64,000 bases of DNA from an uncultured Eubacterium sp. (GTDB lineage Bacteria > Bacillota > Clostridia > Lachnospirales > Lachnospiraceae), in assembly GCA_900545725.1 (NCBI GenBank), contig URAI01000003.1, forward strand, positions 1 through 64,000. Direction: 5' to 3'. The position numbers and the translations under genes were made by a program. Positions within the stretch are counted from its first letter, which is position 1, and every line of letters starts with the position of its first letter. The notes under the pieces are model-generated. The model was not told the origin of the DNA, did not search any database, and saw nothing but the letters and a program-made list of their open reading frames with translations. This document shows positions 25,410-34,581 of the stretch, one piece after another.

Positions 25410-26723
25410 ATGGCAGGAGCAAAAATCGCATTATGTATTCCAACCAAAGATAGATTTGAGTGTATAAAAGAACTACTTTTAGACTTTCCAAGGATTAACA
25501 ATATATGTCCTATGGATGTATATATATACGACTCAAGTACTAATGATGTTGTCAAGTCATACATTGAATCATATGACAAAACGTACAATATATATTATAA
25601 AAGGATTAAAGAGTACCATGATGCAGATGGAAATGTATACAAAGGAACAGATCAGGCTGCATTAAAGCTTTATGATATATATTCAGAATTTACTGGAAGC
25701 CACAAATATGATTATGTATGGGTGAGTGGAGATAGTATCAGATTCTCAGATAAAATTTTTGATGAAGTAAGCAAATTGGAAAATGATTGTGATTTAATTA
25801 CTGTTGTCACAGATAAGCTCAATGAAGTTGTATATGCAAAGCGTCAGAATGTGATATGGGATAACGCGGAAGAATATGTAAAATATAACACTGCAAATAA
25901 TACATTATTTGGAAGTGTATTAGTCAGTACAAGAGCGTTAGAATATATAAAATGGGATGAGCTTTCTATATGGTATAAAAACACAAAGTATTTGTCATTT
26001 GCCTACATCAGGTTGTATGCAGAGGCAGCTATACAATCTCCAAAATTTAAAGGAATATCTATATTTGATGAAGACGGAATTCAGAGGTCAAAATATAAAA
26101 TAGGTATAGGCTGGCAGAATAATTTCTTTGATGTATTTTATGAGTGCTTTATCAATGTCATAAATAGTTTTCCGGTTAATGAAACATATAAAGAGTATAT
26201 TAAAGATTATTTCTATAAAAACAATATACTGATAGATGAAAAAGGTCTCGAATATATGCGTATAAGAGGAGACTTTGACATGGAACAGCTAAAGAAATGG
26301 AAAGAGTATATAGAATATTCGGTTCCTTATGCTGCTGCGAAGAAGATAGCTGATACACCTTTAGATGAAGTTGTTCAAAAGCAGAAAAAAATGAAAAAAG
26401 AATTTGTAGATTTTTTGAATTCACACGAAAAAGTATACATATATGGTGCAGGATATTTTGGAATGAAATATCAGGCTATTGTTGAACATAATGGACATAA
26501 GATAGATGGGTTCATTGTGTCAAAGAAGGGAACTAATCCAGATTTTATAGATGGATATAAAGTACTTGTATATGATGATATCAAAGACAATATGGATGGT
26601 GCAGGAATTATTCTGGGATTAAACCAGAACAATGCTACACAGGTTAAATCTATAATCAAAGAACATGTTCAAATGCAAGATATATATGAGAATTATGATT
26701 ATCAGGTATATATCTATATGTAA
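25410..26723 (+). CDS. GT2-like glycosyltransferase with C-terminal Rossmann-like module
   Basis: A 437-residue protein. The first 230 residues look like a GT-A transferase: ALCIPTKDRFECIKELLLDF, YIYDSSTND, and VWVSGDSIRFSD with an acidic residue at the place of the DxD motif. Residues 340-437 are the recurrent module in its VS form: VYIYGAGYFGMKYQAI, then GFIVSKKG, GYKVLVYDDI, ending YDYQVYIYM. A helical linker (about 240-335) joins them. It sits 11 nt behind a plain GT2 gene. The transferase assignment is moderate because conservation is low; the module is clear. Confidence 0.75.
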   Translation: MAGAKIALCIPTKDRFECIKELLLDFPRINNICPMDVYIYDSSTNDVVKSYIESYDKTYNIYYKRIKEYHDADGNVYKGTDQAALKLYDIYSEFTGSHKYDYVWVSGDSIRFSDKIFDEVSKLENDCDLITVVTDKLNEVVYAKRQNVIWDNAEEYVKYNTANNTLFGSVLVSTRALEYIKWDELSIWYKNTKYLSFAYIRLYAEAAIQSPKFKGISIFDEDGIQRSKYKIGIGWQNNFFDVFYECFINVINSFPVNETYKEYIKDYFYKNNILIDEKGLEYMRIRGDFDMEQLKKWKEYIEYSVPYAAAKKIADTPLDEVVQKQKKMKKEFVDFLNSHEKVYIYGAGYFGMKYQAIVEHNGHKIDGFIVSKKGTNPDFIDGYKVLVYDDIKDNMDGAGIILGLNQNNATQVKSIIKEHVQMQDIYENYDYQVYIYM

Positions 26724-26740
26724 TAGAGAAAAGGATAGCG

Positions 26741-27598
26741 ATGAATATACTGGTTTTAGGTGGAAATGGATATTTAGGCAGTAAGATAGTAAAGCAGTTG
26801 GTGCTTAAAAATTCACATGTATTCAGTACAATTAGAGAACAATCAGATTTATCAAGACTTAATGATATAAAAGATAATATTAATTTTGTGAATGCAAAAT
26901 ATCAGGATATTGATAATATGCTGTCAGACGTAAGGATTGATTGCATAGTTAACATGGTTTGCGATTATGGAAGATGTGCTAATATAGATATGATTCATTC
27001 CAATCTGATGTTTCCGCTAGAAGTGCTGGAGCTTGCAGCAAAGAACAAAGTTAATAAATTTATTACTGTTGGTACTGCATTACCAGTGGATTTAAACCTG
27101 TATAGTTTCTCTAAAAATTCATTCTCTGAGTATGGCAGATTTTATACTGAAAAATATGGTCTTAATTTTATGGATTTGAAAGTTCAGATGTATTATGGCT
27201 CGGATGAACCACAGGATAGATTTATTCCATCTACAATAAGTAAGATGATTCGTGGAGATGTTGTAAATACAACATATGGAACACAGCTTAGAGATATTAT
27301 AGCGGTTGATGATGTTGTTAATCTGATTATAGGAGTTATAGATAGAGAATTCAGTGGATTTAATTCAATTGATATTGGTACAGGAATAGCTCCAAGTATA
27401 AGTGAATTAATAGATTTTATCTGGGAGAAAACAGAAAAGAAATCTGTTGTAAATAAAGGAGCTGTACCAATGAGACCTAATGAGCCAGACTGTATAGCGG
27501 ACGTGAGCGAAGTGTTAAGAATTCTTAACTATAAACCAATATACTGGAAAGATGGCATAAGCAAAATGATAGACGAAATAAGGAGAGGTATCCGATGA
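26741..27598 (+). CDS. NAD(P)-dependent epimerase/dehydratase (extended SDR)
   Basis: A 285-residue SDR with the nucleotide loop LVLGGNGYLGSKIV (G-x-x-G-x-x-G) and an active-site-like YSFSK (Y-x-x-x-K) preceded by FITVGTALP. It would epimerise, dehydrate or reduce a nucleotide-linked sugar. At 285 residues it is at the short end of the family. The stop overlaps the next start (ATGA), coupling it to the radical SAM protein, which suggests the two act in sequence. Substrate cannot be read from the sequence. Confidence 0.85.
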   Translation: MNILVLGGNGYLGSKIVKQLVLKNSHVFSTIREQSDLSRLNDIKDNINFVNAKYQDIDNMLSDVRIDCIVNMVCDYGRCANIDMIHSNLMFPLEVLELAAKNKVNKFITVGTALPVDLNLYSFSKNSFSEYGRFYTEKYGLNFMDLKVQMYYGSDEPQDRFIPSTISKMIRGDVVNTTYGTQLRDIIAVDDVVNLIIGVIDREFSGFNSIDIGTGIAPSISELIDFIWEKTEKKSVVNKGAVPMRPNEPDCIADVSEVLRILNYKPIYWKDGISKMIDEIRRGIR

Positions 27599-28755
27599 AG
27601 TGGACAAATAAAGGCCATGAATATGATGAGATGTACAAAAATATAGAAAAAAAGAACAGATATTATTTATTTGGAGCAGGAGACTATGGACATCAGTTTC
27701 TGGCGATGTTCAAGGATGAGATAAATATTGCTGGCTTCATAGATAACAGTGCTGATAAAATCGGAACAACAATAGAGGGGATACCATGTTATGCGTTCAA
27801 TGATATTAATTTAAAGGAAGACGAGGCTATTATATTGACAATGTCGCAGATTGCAAGAGTAAGGCCTGTAGAACAGTTATTAAAATCAGGGAAAGTACAT
27901 AATGTGGATTACTTTTTAATAGAAGAATTCATATCAGTGTACAACGTGTATAAGTATGATAAGGTATATTTTTCAAGCATATCTTTTTTACCAAGTACAA
28001 TATGCAATCTTAACTGCAAGCATTGTCTTAATTTTAATCCATATGCAAAGCAGTTTTATGTGAGAGAATGGGAACAGCTTACAAAAGATGTGGATTTATT
28101 TTTCTCATGTGTGGATTACATTATGCTGTTTCATGTCAGTGGTGGAGAACCAATGCTATATAAGCACACAGCAGATTTGATAGAATATATTGATAAGAAT
28201 TATGGACATAAAATCGGAACATTGAGAACTGTAACTAATGGAACAGTTGTACCGAAAGAGGAAGTACTTGAAAAGTTAAGTAAATGCAATATTGAGATAA
28301 CTGTAGATGATTACAGAGAGGCGGTTCCAAGATTTAACTGCCGTTTTGACCAGTTAATAGAGAAGCTTGAGGAGTATAATATCAAATATTATATTAATAA
28401 AGCAGAGTCCTGGATTGATCTGGCACCAGATACAACAGATTATTCAAAGCTTCCAGAAGAAAAACTGATAAAACATAGAGATAGCTGTAGTCAGTCATGG
28501 GAAGAATTACGGGATGGCAAGATATATAGCTGTAATTATGCGGCATACGCAACAGTTGCAGGAATTGCTGGCGAGCAGGATTTAGAGGAAACATATAATC
28601 TTGAAAAATTCATACCAGAGAAGAAAAAGGAACTTGTAGAATTCAGACTTGGATATACAGAGAAGGGATATACTAATTTCTGTAAAAAGTGTCGTGGATT
28701 CACACCAGAAAATAGTGACGAAGTTGAGCCAGCATTACAGAAGGCGTTGATTTAA
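27595..28755 (+). CDS. Radical SAM protein with N-terminal Rossmann-like module
   Basis: A 386-residue fusion. Residues 20-115 carry the island module (YYLFGAGDYGHQFL, then AGFIDNSADKIGTTIEG, IPCYAF). Residues 130-386 are a radical SAM domain with C137-N-L-N-C141-K-H-C144, the SAM-binding HVSGGEPMLY and a cysteine-containing C-terminal part (CSQSW, IYSCNYAAY, NFCKKCRGF) that may bind an auxiliary cluster as in SPASM/Twitch proteins. It is not the glycyl-radical activase, which is a separate gene 1.6 kb downstream. The reaction is unknown; epimerisation, deoxygenation or methylthio-type chemistry on a sugar are all possible. Confidence 0.85.
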   Translation: MKWTNKGHEYDEMYKNIEKKNRYYLFGAGDYGHQFLAMFKDEINIAGFIDNSADKIGTTIEGIPCYAFNDINLKEDEAIILTMSQIARVRPVEQLLKSGKVHNVDYFLIEEFISVYNVYKYDKVYFSSISFLPSTICNLNCKHCLNFNPYAKQFYVREWEQLTKDVDLFFSCVDYIMLFHVSGGEPMLYKHTADLIEYIDKNYGHKIGTLRTVTNGTVVPKEEVLEKLSKCNIEITVDDYREAVPRFNCRFDQLIEKLEEYNIKYYINKAESWIDLAPDTTDYSKLPEEKLIKHRDSCSQSWEELRDGKIYSCNYAAYATVAGIAGEQDLEETYNLEKFIPEKKKELVEFRLGYTEKGYTNFCKKCRGFTPENSDEVEPALQKALI

Positions 28756-28784
28756 TTATTATACATATGAAAGGAAATAGCATT

Positions 28785-29933
28785 ATGGAATCAATTGTAA
28801 ATTATATGGAGCCAAGAGCTATATACGAGAAGATAGGAACAAATGCATCTGAGTTATCAGAAGCAGAACATGGATTTATATGTGGTTTGATTAAAAAATA
28901 TAAGCCTAAAAAGATAGTAGAGTTAGGTGTTTCTGGTGGTGGTACAAGTGTACTTGTTCTTAACTGTTTACAAAAACTGGGATTGAATGATACAAAAATG
29001 TATTCTGTAGATTTATCTGAGACATATCATTTTAATCCAGATAAAAAATGTGGATTCCAGATCGATGAGGCAAAGCCTTACCTGAAAAATATCGATAATC
29101 ATAAACTTATTCTGGGAAAGATTCTTCCAGAAGTAATTGAAGACATTGCAAAGGATGGAAAAATTGATTTTATCATTTTAGATACGACTCACTATCTTCC
29201 GGGTGAGCTGATGGATTTTGCAATAGCAATTCCTTTTTTGGCAGATAATGCTGTTGTTGTATTAGATGATACATCATTCTGGTTCGAGGGGGAAAACAGA
29301 TGGGCATTTGCTACAAAAGTTTTATTTGATTTATGTATATCACCTAATAAGTATTATGCTGAAACACCAGATGGCTTTTCAAAGATTGTAGGATTTACAA
29401 TGCCAGAGAAAACATCTTTATGGAAGAAGAATATATTTGATGCTTTAAGTATGCCATGGCATTATTTTGCTGACAGCCAGATTAAAGTATACGAAAATAT
29501 TGTTAATAAATACTTTGATAAGGATATTCAGGACAGCTTTAAAAAAGCGGTTGATATTAACAGGATAGCAATAAATAAAAAAGATAATATTAAAACAGAG
29601 ATTAAGGATGTTATGAAACAGTGTAAAGAGTCAGACAAGAAATATATATATGGAGCAGGACAGAGAGGAAAAGCATTACTATATTTCCTTGAAAGCAATG
29701 GCATTGTAATTGATGGCGTTATTGTTTCGGATGATAGAAGCACGAACCAGACAATAGATAGTAGTGTTCCTGTAGTACATTTGGCAGATATAGCAGGTGA
29801 TAACAACTTAATTCTTGTAGCAGCAGCAGATGAGGAAATCAGAGATAACTTGAACAGCATGAATATAGAGTATTATGATGTACCTAACTATATTTTCCCA
29901 TTTGTAAAAGAGTATTATGAGATTATGAGATAA
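28785..29933 (+). CDS. Class I SAM methyltransferase with C-terminal Rossmann-like module
   Basis: A 382-residue protein. Residues 30-190 look like the Methyltransf_24 group: KKIVELGVSGGGTSVLVL (SAM loop E-L-G-V-x-G-G-G), IDFIILDTTHYLP and VVVLDDTSFW. Residues 285-382 are the island module in its VS form (KYIYGAGQRGKALLYF, then GVIVSDDRSTNQ). The start is ATG 28785 behind AAAGGA; an in-frame ATG at 28767 is less well placed. It may O- or N-methylate a glycan sugar. The fusion to the same module as glycosyltransferases suggests a shared substrate, carrier or partner. Confidence 0.82.
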   Translation: MESIVNYMEPRAIYEKIGTNASELSEAEHGFICGLIKKYKPKKIVELGVSGGGTSVLVLNCLQKLGLNDTKMYSVDLSETYHFNPDKKCGFQIDEAKPYLKNIDNHKLILGKILPEVIEDIAKDGKIDFIILDTTHYLPGELMDFAIAIPFLADNAVVVLDDTSFWFEGENRWAFATKVLFDLCISPNKYYAETPDGFSKIVGFTMPEKTSLWKKNIFDALSMPWHYFADSQIKVYENIVNKYFDKDIQDSFKKAVDINRIAINKKDNIKTEIKDVMKQCKESDKKYIYGAGQRGKALLYFLESNGIVIDGVIVSDDRSTNQTIDSSVPVVHLADIAGDNNLILVAAADEEIRDNLNSMNIEYYDVPNYIFPFVKEYYEIMR

Positions 29934-29948
29934 GATGCGGGAATTCTT

Positions 29949-30365
29949 ATGATAGATGTTGATTTATATAAAGAATATATTACTGGCACGCTTGATGACT
30001 GCATAAAGCAGAATAAAAGAAAGTTTGTTTTATATCCTAATGGAGAGATAACAAATATAGTTAAACAGGTGCTTGATAATGTATATAATATTACTCCGGT
30101 TTTTATAGTTGATAATTATAAGTATGACCAGAAGAACGTGTTTAACTTTGAAAAAGCCGTGCAGATGACAGATGTGGACATGTATTATCTGGTGTGCAGC
30201 GATAATGATCTGTATTATGACAATATAAGAAATACACTCAGAATGTATGTTAAGGATGAACAGATAGTGGATTTATTTCCAGATATTAATACCCTCGAAT
30301 GTACGGATAATGCATACAGATTATTGCAAGAGTTAGATGATAAGATAGCAGATAGGAAGATATAG
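29949..30365 (+). CDS. Stand-alone degenerate Rossmann-like module
   Basis: A 138-residue protein consisting of the island module alone: FVLYPNGEITNIVKQ, VFIVDNYKYDQKNVF, then MYYLVCSDNDLYYDNIRNTL and QIVDLFPD. The glycine loop, GAGxxG in other copies, is reduced to YPNGEI, so nucleotide binding is doubtful. It lies 15 nt behind the methyltransferase-module fusion and 1 nt before the glycyl-radical activase. A stand-alone copy within a run of fused copies hints at a structural or partner-binding role. No family name is recognised. Confidence 0.6.
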   Translation: MIDVDLYKEYITGTLDDCIKQNKRKFVLYPNGEITNIVKQVLDNVYNITPVFIVDNYKYDQKNVFNFEKAVQMTDVDMYYLVCSDNDLYYDNIRNTLRMYVKDEQIVDLFPDINTLECTDNAYRLLQELDDKIADRKI

Positions 30366-30366
30366 T

Positions 30367-31140
30367 ATGTATATTACTAATATACAACGATTTAGTTTAG
30401 ATGATGGTCCGGGAATCAGAACTACTATATTTCTGGCTGGATGTAATATGAGGTGTAAATGGTGTCATAATCCAGAAAATCTTGAAATGCACAAGAAACG
30501 AATTGAACCTGGTAAAGATGGAAGTGTAATTGAAATCTTTAATTCCAGAGATATACCGGTTGAAAAAATCTTAGAAGATATTATAAAAGATGAGAAATAC
30601 TATGCTAAATCAGGCGGCGGCGTGACAATATCTGGCGGAGAACCATTATGTCAGTTAAATGAAGTAAGAGAATTATTGAGATTATGCAAAGAACATAAAA
30701 TTAGTACAGCTATAGAAACGGATCTGAATTATAGATATTCAGATTTAGAACAGGTATTGCCATATACAGATTTAGTAATAGCAGATTGTAAGGCAGTGAC
30801 GGAAAGCATACATGTTAATTGTACAGGTGTAAGTAATAAATTGATATTAGATAACATCAGCAGGATGTCATCTTCTTATATAAGATTTTGGATTCGTGTA
30901 CCAGTGATTCCAGAGATTAATATAACGATAGAAGAGATACAGCACATAGGAGAATTTCTTGCTGATAAGCATGCTGAGATTATTGAACTTATACCATATC
31001 ATATGATGGGAATTAGTAAGTACAAGTTATGGGGTTATGACTATCAGCTTGATGATGTAAAAGTACCAGATTCCAGATATATGAAGACGTGTTATGATGT
31101 TATGAAAAAAATATGTGGCAATGTAATCTGGCAGGAGTAA
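30367..31140 (+). CDS. Glycyl radical enzyme activating enzyme (PflA-type radical SAM)
   Basis: A 257-residue radical SAM activase: FSLDDGPGIRTTIFLAGC, C26-N-M-R-C30-K-W-C33-H-N-P, and GGGVTISGGEPLCQ. These are the signatures of PflA-type enzymes that use S-adenosylmethionine to place a radical on glycine of a partner. Unlike many activases of dehydratase-type glycyl radical enzymes, it lacks the ferredoxin-like cysteine insert after CxxxCxxC (no extra CxxC between residues 40 and 80), so it resembles the short PFL activase. The partner gene begins 3 nt downstream. It requires anaerobic conditions. Confidence 0.92.
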   Translation: MYITNIQRFSLDDGPGIRTTIFLAGCNMRCKWCHNPENLEMHKKRIEPGKDGSVIEIFNSRDIPVEKILEDIIKDEKYYAKSGGGVTISGGEPLCQLNEVRELLRLCKEHKISTAIETDLNYRYSDLEQVLPYTDLVIADCKAVTESIHVNCTGVSNKLILDNISRMSSSYIRFWIRVPVIPEINITIEEIQHIGEFLADKHAEIIELIPYHMMGISKYKLWGYDYQLDDVKVPDSRYMKTCYDVMKKICGNVIWQE

Positions 31141-31143
31141 AGA

Positions 31144-33318
31144 ATGCACATGGATGTAAGAGATTATTTTTTTGAAGTAAAGAGTAATAACAGATTAATC
31201 AGCAGAATTATAGACAAAGAGTATAATTCAGAGTCTGTAATTATTAAGAAAGCATACACATTTGCATTAAAATTATTAATGCAGCCAGTTGTTTTTGATG
31301 ATTCACTTAAGGTAGCAACAAATAAACTGCATATAACTATGTCAGATACACAGTGTGCAGAGCAGCTGGATAGAGAAATTCAATATATGCATGAGGAATA
31401 TCCGGGCAGAGAGCAATTATTTAATGATATAAGTATAGCAAAAGAAATTGGTATTATACAGAGATGGTCTGGTGGACATACAAGCGCATCAATTGATTTG
31501 TTGTTTAAAGAAGGATTTGAGAACAGAATAAATACAGCATATAAATTATTACAGAATGAAAAAGATGATAAACGAAAAGAGTTTCTGCGAGCTGAACTTA
31601 TAGTATTACTTGCTGCACAGAAACAGATTATTCGTTATTCAGATGAGACTTTGAAATTATATCAGAAGTCTAAGGATGAATATGCTAAAATCCAATATCT
31701 AAAAGTGGCTGATGCATGTAAGAATATTGCGTATAATCCACCAGCAGATTTTTTTGAAGCAATTCAACTGATAGCGGTTACTCATGATTTCTGTAGTGTT
31801 GAAGGTAACGGAGCAACATCACAGGGGATGAGGATAGACCAGTCACTAAATCCGTTCTATGTATCAGATATAGAAGCTGGCAGAATAACCAGAGAAGAAG
31901 CTCTTGATATAGTATGCTCATTATGGAGAATATTTGAATCTTATGGAGAAAGATGCGCTAATCTGACAATTGGCGGATGTGACCAATATGGAAATGATTG
32001 CAGCAATGAGATGACAATAATATGTATGGAAGCATCAATGAAAGTGAAGGCAGATGTTCCTTTGATTACATTGAGAGTTCATCCAAAGCTTGATGACAGA
32101 GTGTGGAATACAGCATTAAAGCTTGTAAAGTCAGGGCAGGGATTCCCGGCATTCTATAATGACAATGTTGCTGTAAAGGCAAAAATCAATTCTGGGGTAT
32201 CACTGGAAGATGCCTATGATTATTCGACTCTTGGATGTGTTGAAATTACAATAGGTGGAAGAGAATTTTCTAATACAGAAGAGGCAAGAATCAACTGGCT
32301 TAAAATCTTAGAATTGCTTTTATTTAATGGAAAATGTGCACTGACAGGTAAAGAATGGCATTTAAAAGAAAATCATGTTGTTGAGGAGTTTACAACTTTT
32401 GATGAATTATATGAGTGGTTCAAAGAAGAGTTGAAATACACAATAGACAGGGTTGGTGAATATATTGATATGGCATCAGTTATATATACACAGCACTGGC
32501 CGGTTCCATTTTTAAGCAGTATCACAATAGGATGCATTGAAAATGCGAGTGATATAACAGAAAACGGAACAAAATATTATAATTTATCAATAAATTGTGT
32601 GGGAATGGCTAATACGGTTGATGCGCTTGAGGCTGTTGAAGAATTAGTTTATATAAAAAAGACAACAACAATAGAAGAGATAAAGAAGGCATTAGCGGCG
32701 AATTTTGAGGGATATGAATGGCTGAGGCAGGAAATGCTTCAATGTCATAAATATGGCAATGATATAGACCATGTTGATAATAAAATGAAGGATTTAATGG
32801 AATTGTTTTCATCACATGTTCACAATATGCATATTGTCAATAGAAATGGAAAGTTCCAGTGTGGATTCTATTCTGTAATGCATCATACATTGCTTGGCAT
32901 GAAAACAGCAGCTTCATGTGATGGAAGGTATGCCAGAACATCTTTATCTAATTCACTGTCTCCAGTTCAGGGAATGGATAAAAATGGTCCGACATCCGTT
33001 ATGAATTCAATCAATAAGATTTCAATGGATTATATGGGAAATGGTGGTGTCTTAGATATGAAATTCACACCACAGTTTCTTGAAAAACAGAATCATCTGA
33101 TTGCATTAAGATATCTGATTGAAACTTATTTTGATGAGGGCGGATTAGAGGTACAATTTAACGTTGTAAGTAAAGATACCTTAATTAAGGCCCAGAAAGA
33201 ACCGGAGAAATATGGTAGTCTGGTAGTCAGAGTTTCTGGCTATAGTGCATATTTTGTAAAGCTGGATAAAGAGCTGCAGGATGAAATAATTATGAGGACA
33301 GAGAATAAAGTGGTCTGA
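31144..33318 (+). CDS. Glycyl radical enzyme of unknown substrate
   Basis: A 724-residue protein of the pyruvate formate-lyase superfamily. The glycyl-radical motif is RVSGYSAYFVKL with Gly699, and the active-site loop is STLGC365VE367ITIGG, the C-x-E pattern of dehydratase/lyase-type enzymes such as CutC, glycerol and propanediol dehydratase and HypD, not the Cys-Cys of true PFL. It is a little shorter than the usual 780-850 residues. It is paired with its activase and embedded among SDR, radical SAM, methyltransferase and glycosyltransferase genes, which is not the usual home of such enzymes. It may remove or shift a group on a sugar or polyol precursor (inference). Confidence 0.9.
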   Translation: MHMDVRDYFFEVKSNNRLISRIIDKEYNSESVIIKKAYTFALKLLMQPVVFDDSLKVATNKLHITMSDTQCAEQLDREIQYMHEEYPGREQLFNDISIAKEIGIIQRWSGGHTSASIDLLFKEGFENRINTAYKLLQNEKDDKRKEFLRAELIVLLAAQKQIIRYSDETLKLYQKSKDEYAKIQYLKVADACKNIAYNPPADFFEAIQLIAVTHDFCSVEGNGATSQGMRIDQSLNPFYVSDIEAGRITREEALDIVCSLWRIFESYGERCANLTIGGCDQYGNDCSNEMTIICMEASMKVKADVPLITLRVHPKLDDRVWNTALKLVKSGQGFPAFYNDNVAVKAKINSGVSLEDAYDYSTLGCVEITIGGREFSNTEEARINWLKILELLLFNGKCALTGKEWHLKENHVVEEFTTFDELYEWFKEELKYTIDRVGEYIDMASVIYTQHWPVPFLSSITIGCIENASDITENGTKYYNLSINCVGMANTVDALEAVEELVYIKKTTTIEEIKKALAANFEGYEWLRQEMLQCHKYGNDIDHVDNKMKDLMELFSSHVHNMHIVNRNGKFQCGFYSVMHHTLLGMKTAASCDGRYARTSLSNSLSPVQGMDKNGPTSVMNSINKISMDYMGNGGVLDMKFTPQFLEKQNHLIALRYLIETYFDEGGLEVQFNVVSKDTLIKAQKEPEKYGSLVVRVSGYSAYFVKLDKELQDEIIMRTENKVV

Positions 33319-33339
33319 TTAGAGTAAAGAGGAAAATAT

Positions 33340-34524
33340 ATGAAGAGATTATGTATTTTTTGTTTTTATGACAGCAAAGGTATAGTTGATAAATCTGTTG
33401 AATATCTGCTTGGCGAGCTGGTATTAAACTCTGACAGGCTGGTTATAGTTGTTAATAGTAATATAGAAGATGACAGCAAAAAAACACTTGAAACTTATAG
33501 CAAAGACGTAGTTGTCAGAGAGAATGCCGGATATGATGCAGGAGCTTACAAATTCGCAATATTTAAATATCTGAAAATTGAAGAAATAAGACAATATGAT
33601 GAATTAATATTGTGTAATGATACGTTCATAGGACCTTTTATTCCGCTCAAAGATATATTTGATACAATGGAAAAAAGAGAATGTGACTGGTGGGGAATTA
33701 ATGGTGTAGATTGGACATTTATGCCTGTTATCCAGTCGTATTTTCTTGCATTCAACAAATCAATTATTCAGGATGATAAGTTTTTTAAATATTGGCAGGA
33801 TAACATAGATGAACATACACATTGTCTGGAAGATGTGTATGCACAGTTTGAAACAGGATTATTTTATTATCTGACTCAGTTAGAAAAAAAGAAATATTCC
33901 GTTTATGTGCCAGAGAACAATTGCAATATTTACACAAGTGTTAGTATTTCAATAAAGAAATATGGAATTCCATTGATTAAGAAAAAAGTGTTGAAAAAAT
34001 ATACTGATAATCAGGATGATATAATGGATTCGCTCAAGTATTTGTGTGATATGCACTGTTATCCGGTTGAAAATATTATAGATTATATTCAGAGATTTTG
34101 TGATGTGAGAATTACAAAAGAACAGATAGCAGAGTATGTAGTAGATAAGGTTTATATAAAAGATAACCCATATGTTGAGCTGGAAACTACAACTGAAGAT
34201 ATGAAAAAGAGCATAGATGAAAGTGAAGGATTTTATATATACGGATGTGGTGTCTGGGCAAGAAAGATATACTGGAATCTGTGTAGAGATAATAGTAATT
34301 TTAAAGGTTTTTTAATATCAGACATTGAAAAATTCGGACATAAACAGTTGTATGGTTTCGATGTTATGCAGATAGACAAAGTTAATATTGATAAGGATGC
34401 AGATATAGTTTTAGGCGTTAACAAGGCAAATGCAATAGACATTACAAAAAAGTATCTGACTGGTATTGATAAGAGAAGAGTTGTTTCATTGTTCCCAGAT
34501 ACTTTGGCTGGGATATATCAATAA
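33340..34524 (+). CDS. RgpF-like (rhamnan synthesis F) glycosyltransferase with C-terminal Rossmann-like module
   Basis: A 394-residue protein. Residues 1-280 match the RgpF family: LCIFCFYDSKGIVDKSVEYL, VVVRENAGYDAGAYKFAI (the E-N-x-G-Y-D-x-G-A hallmark), ELILCNDTFIGPF and WWGING. RgpF-type enzymes add deoxyhexoses in streptococcal cell-wall polysaccharides. Residues 297-394 are the island module (FYIYGCGVWARKIYW, then GFLISDIEKFG) with GCG instead of GAG. It is the first gene after the glycyl radical enzyme, 22 nt away. Donor sugar is unknown. Confidence 0.85.
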   Translation: MKRLCIFCFYDSKGIVDKSVEYLLGELVLNSDRLVIVVNSNIEDDSKKTLETYSKDVVVRENAGYDAGAYKFAIFKYLKIEEIRQYDELILCNDTFIGPFIPLKDIFDTMEKRECDWWGINGVDWTFMPVIQSYFLAFNKSIIQDDKFFKYWQDNIDEHTHCLEDVYAQFETGLFYYLTQLEKKKYSVYVPENNCNIYTSVSISIKKYGIPLIKKKVLKKYTDNQDDIMDSLKYLCDMHCYPVENIIDYIQRFCDVRITKEQIAEYVVDKVYIKDNPYVELETTTEDMKKSIDESEGFYIYGCGVWARKIYWNLCRDNSNFKGFLISDIEKFGHKQLYGFDVMQIDKVNIDKDADIVLGVNKANAIDITKKYLTGIDKRRVVSLFPDTLAGIYQ

Positions 34525-34581
34525 TATAATGTATCAGTAATAATGGAATTATAATGCAGAAGCTGTAATAAAGGAGCGCAT

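Noticed and set aside
29949..30365. Split 3' end of the upstream methyltransferase fusion
   Set aside because: The upstream gene already has a complete module and a clean stop. This is a separate frame with its own start, not a frameshifted continuation.
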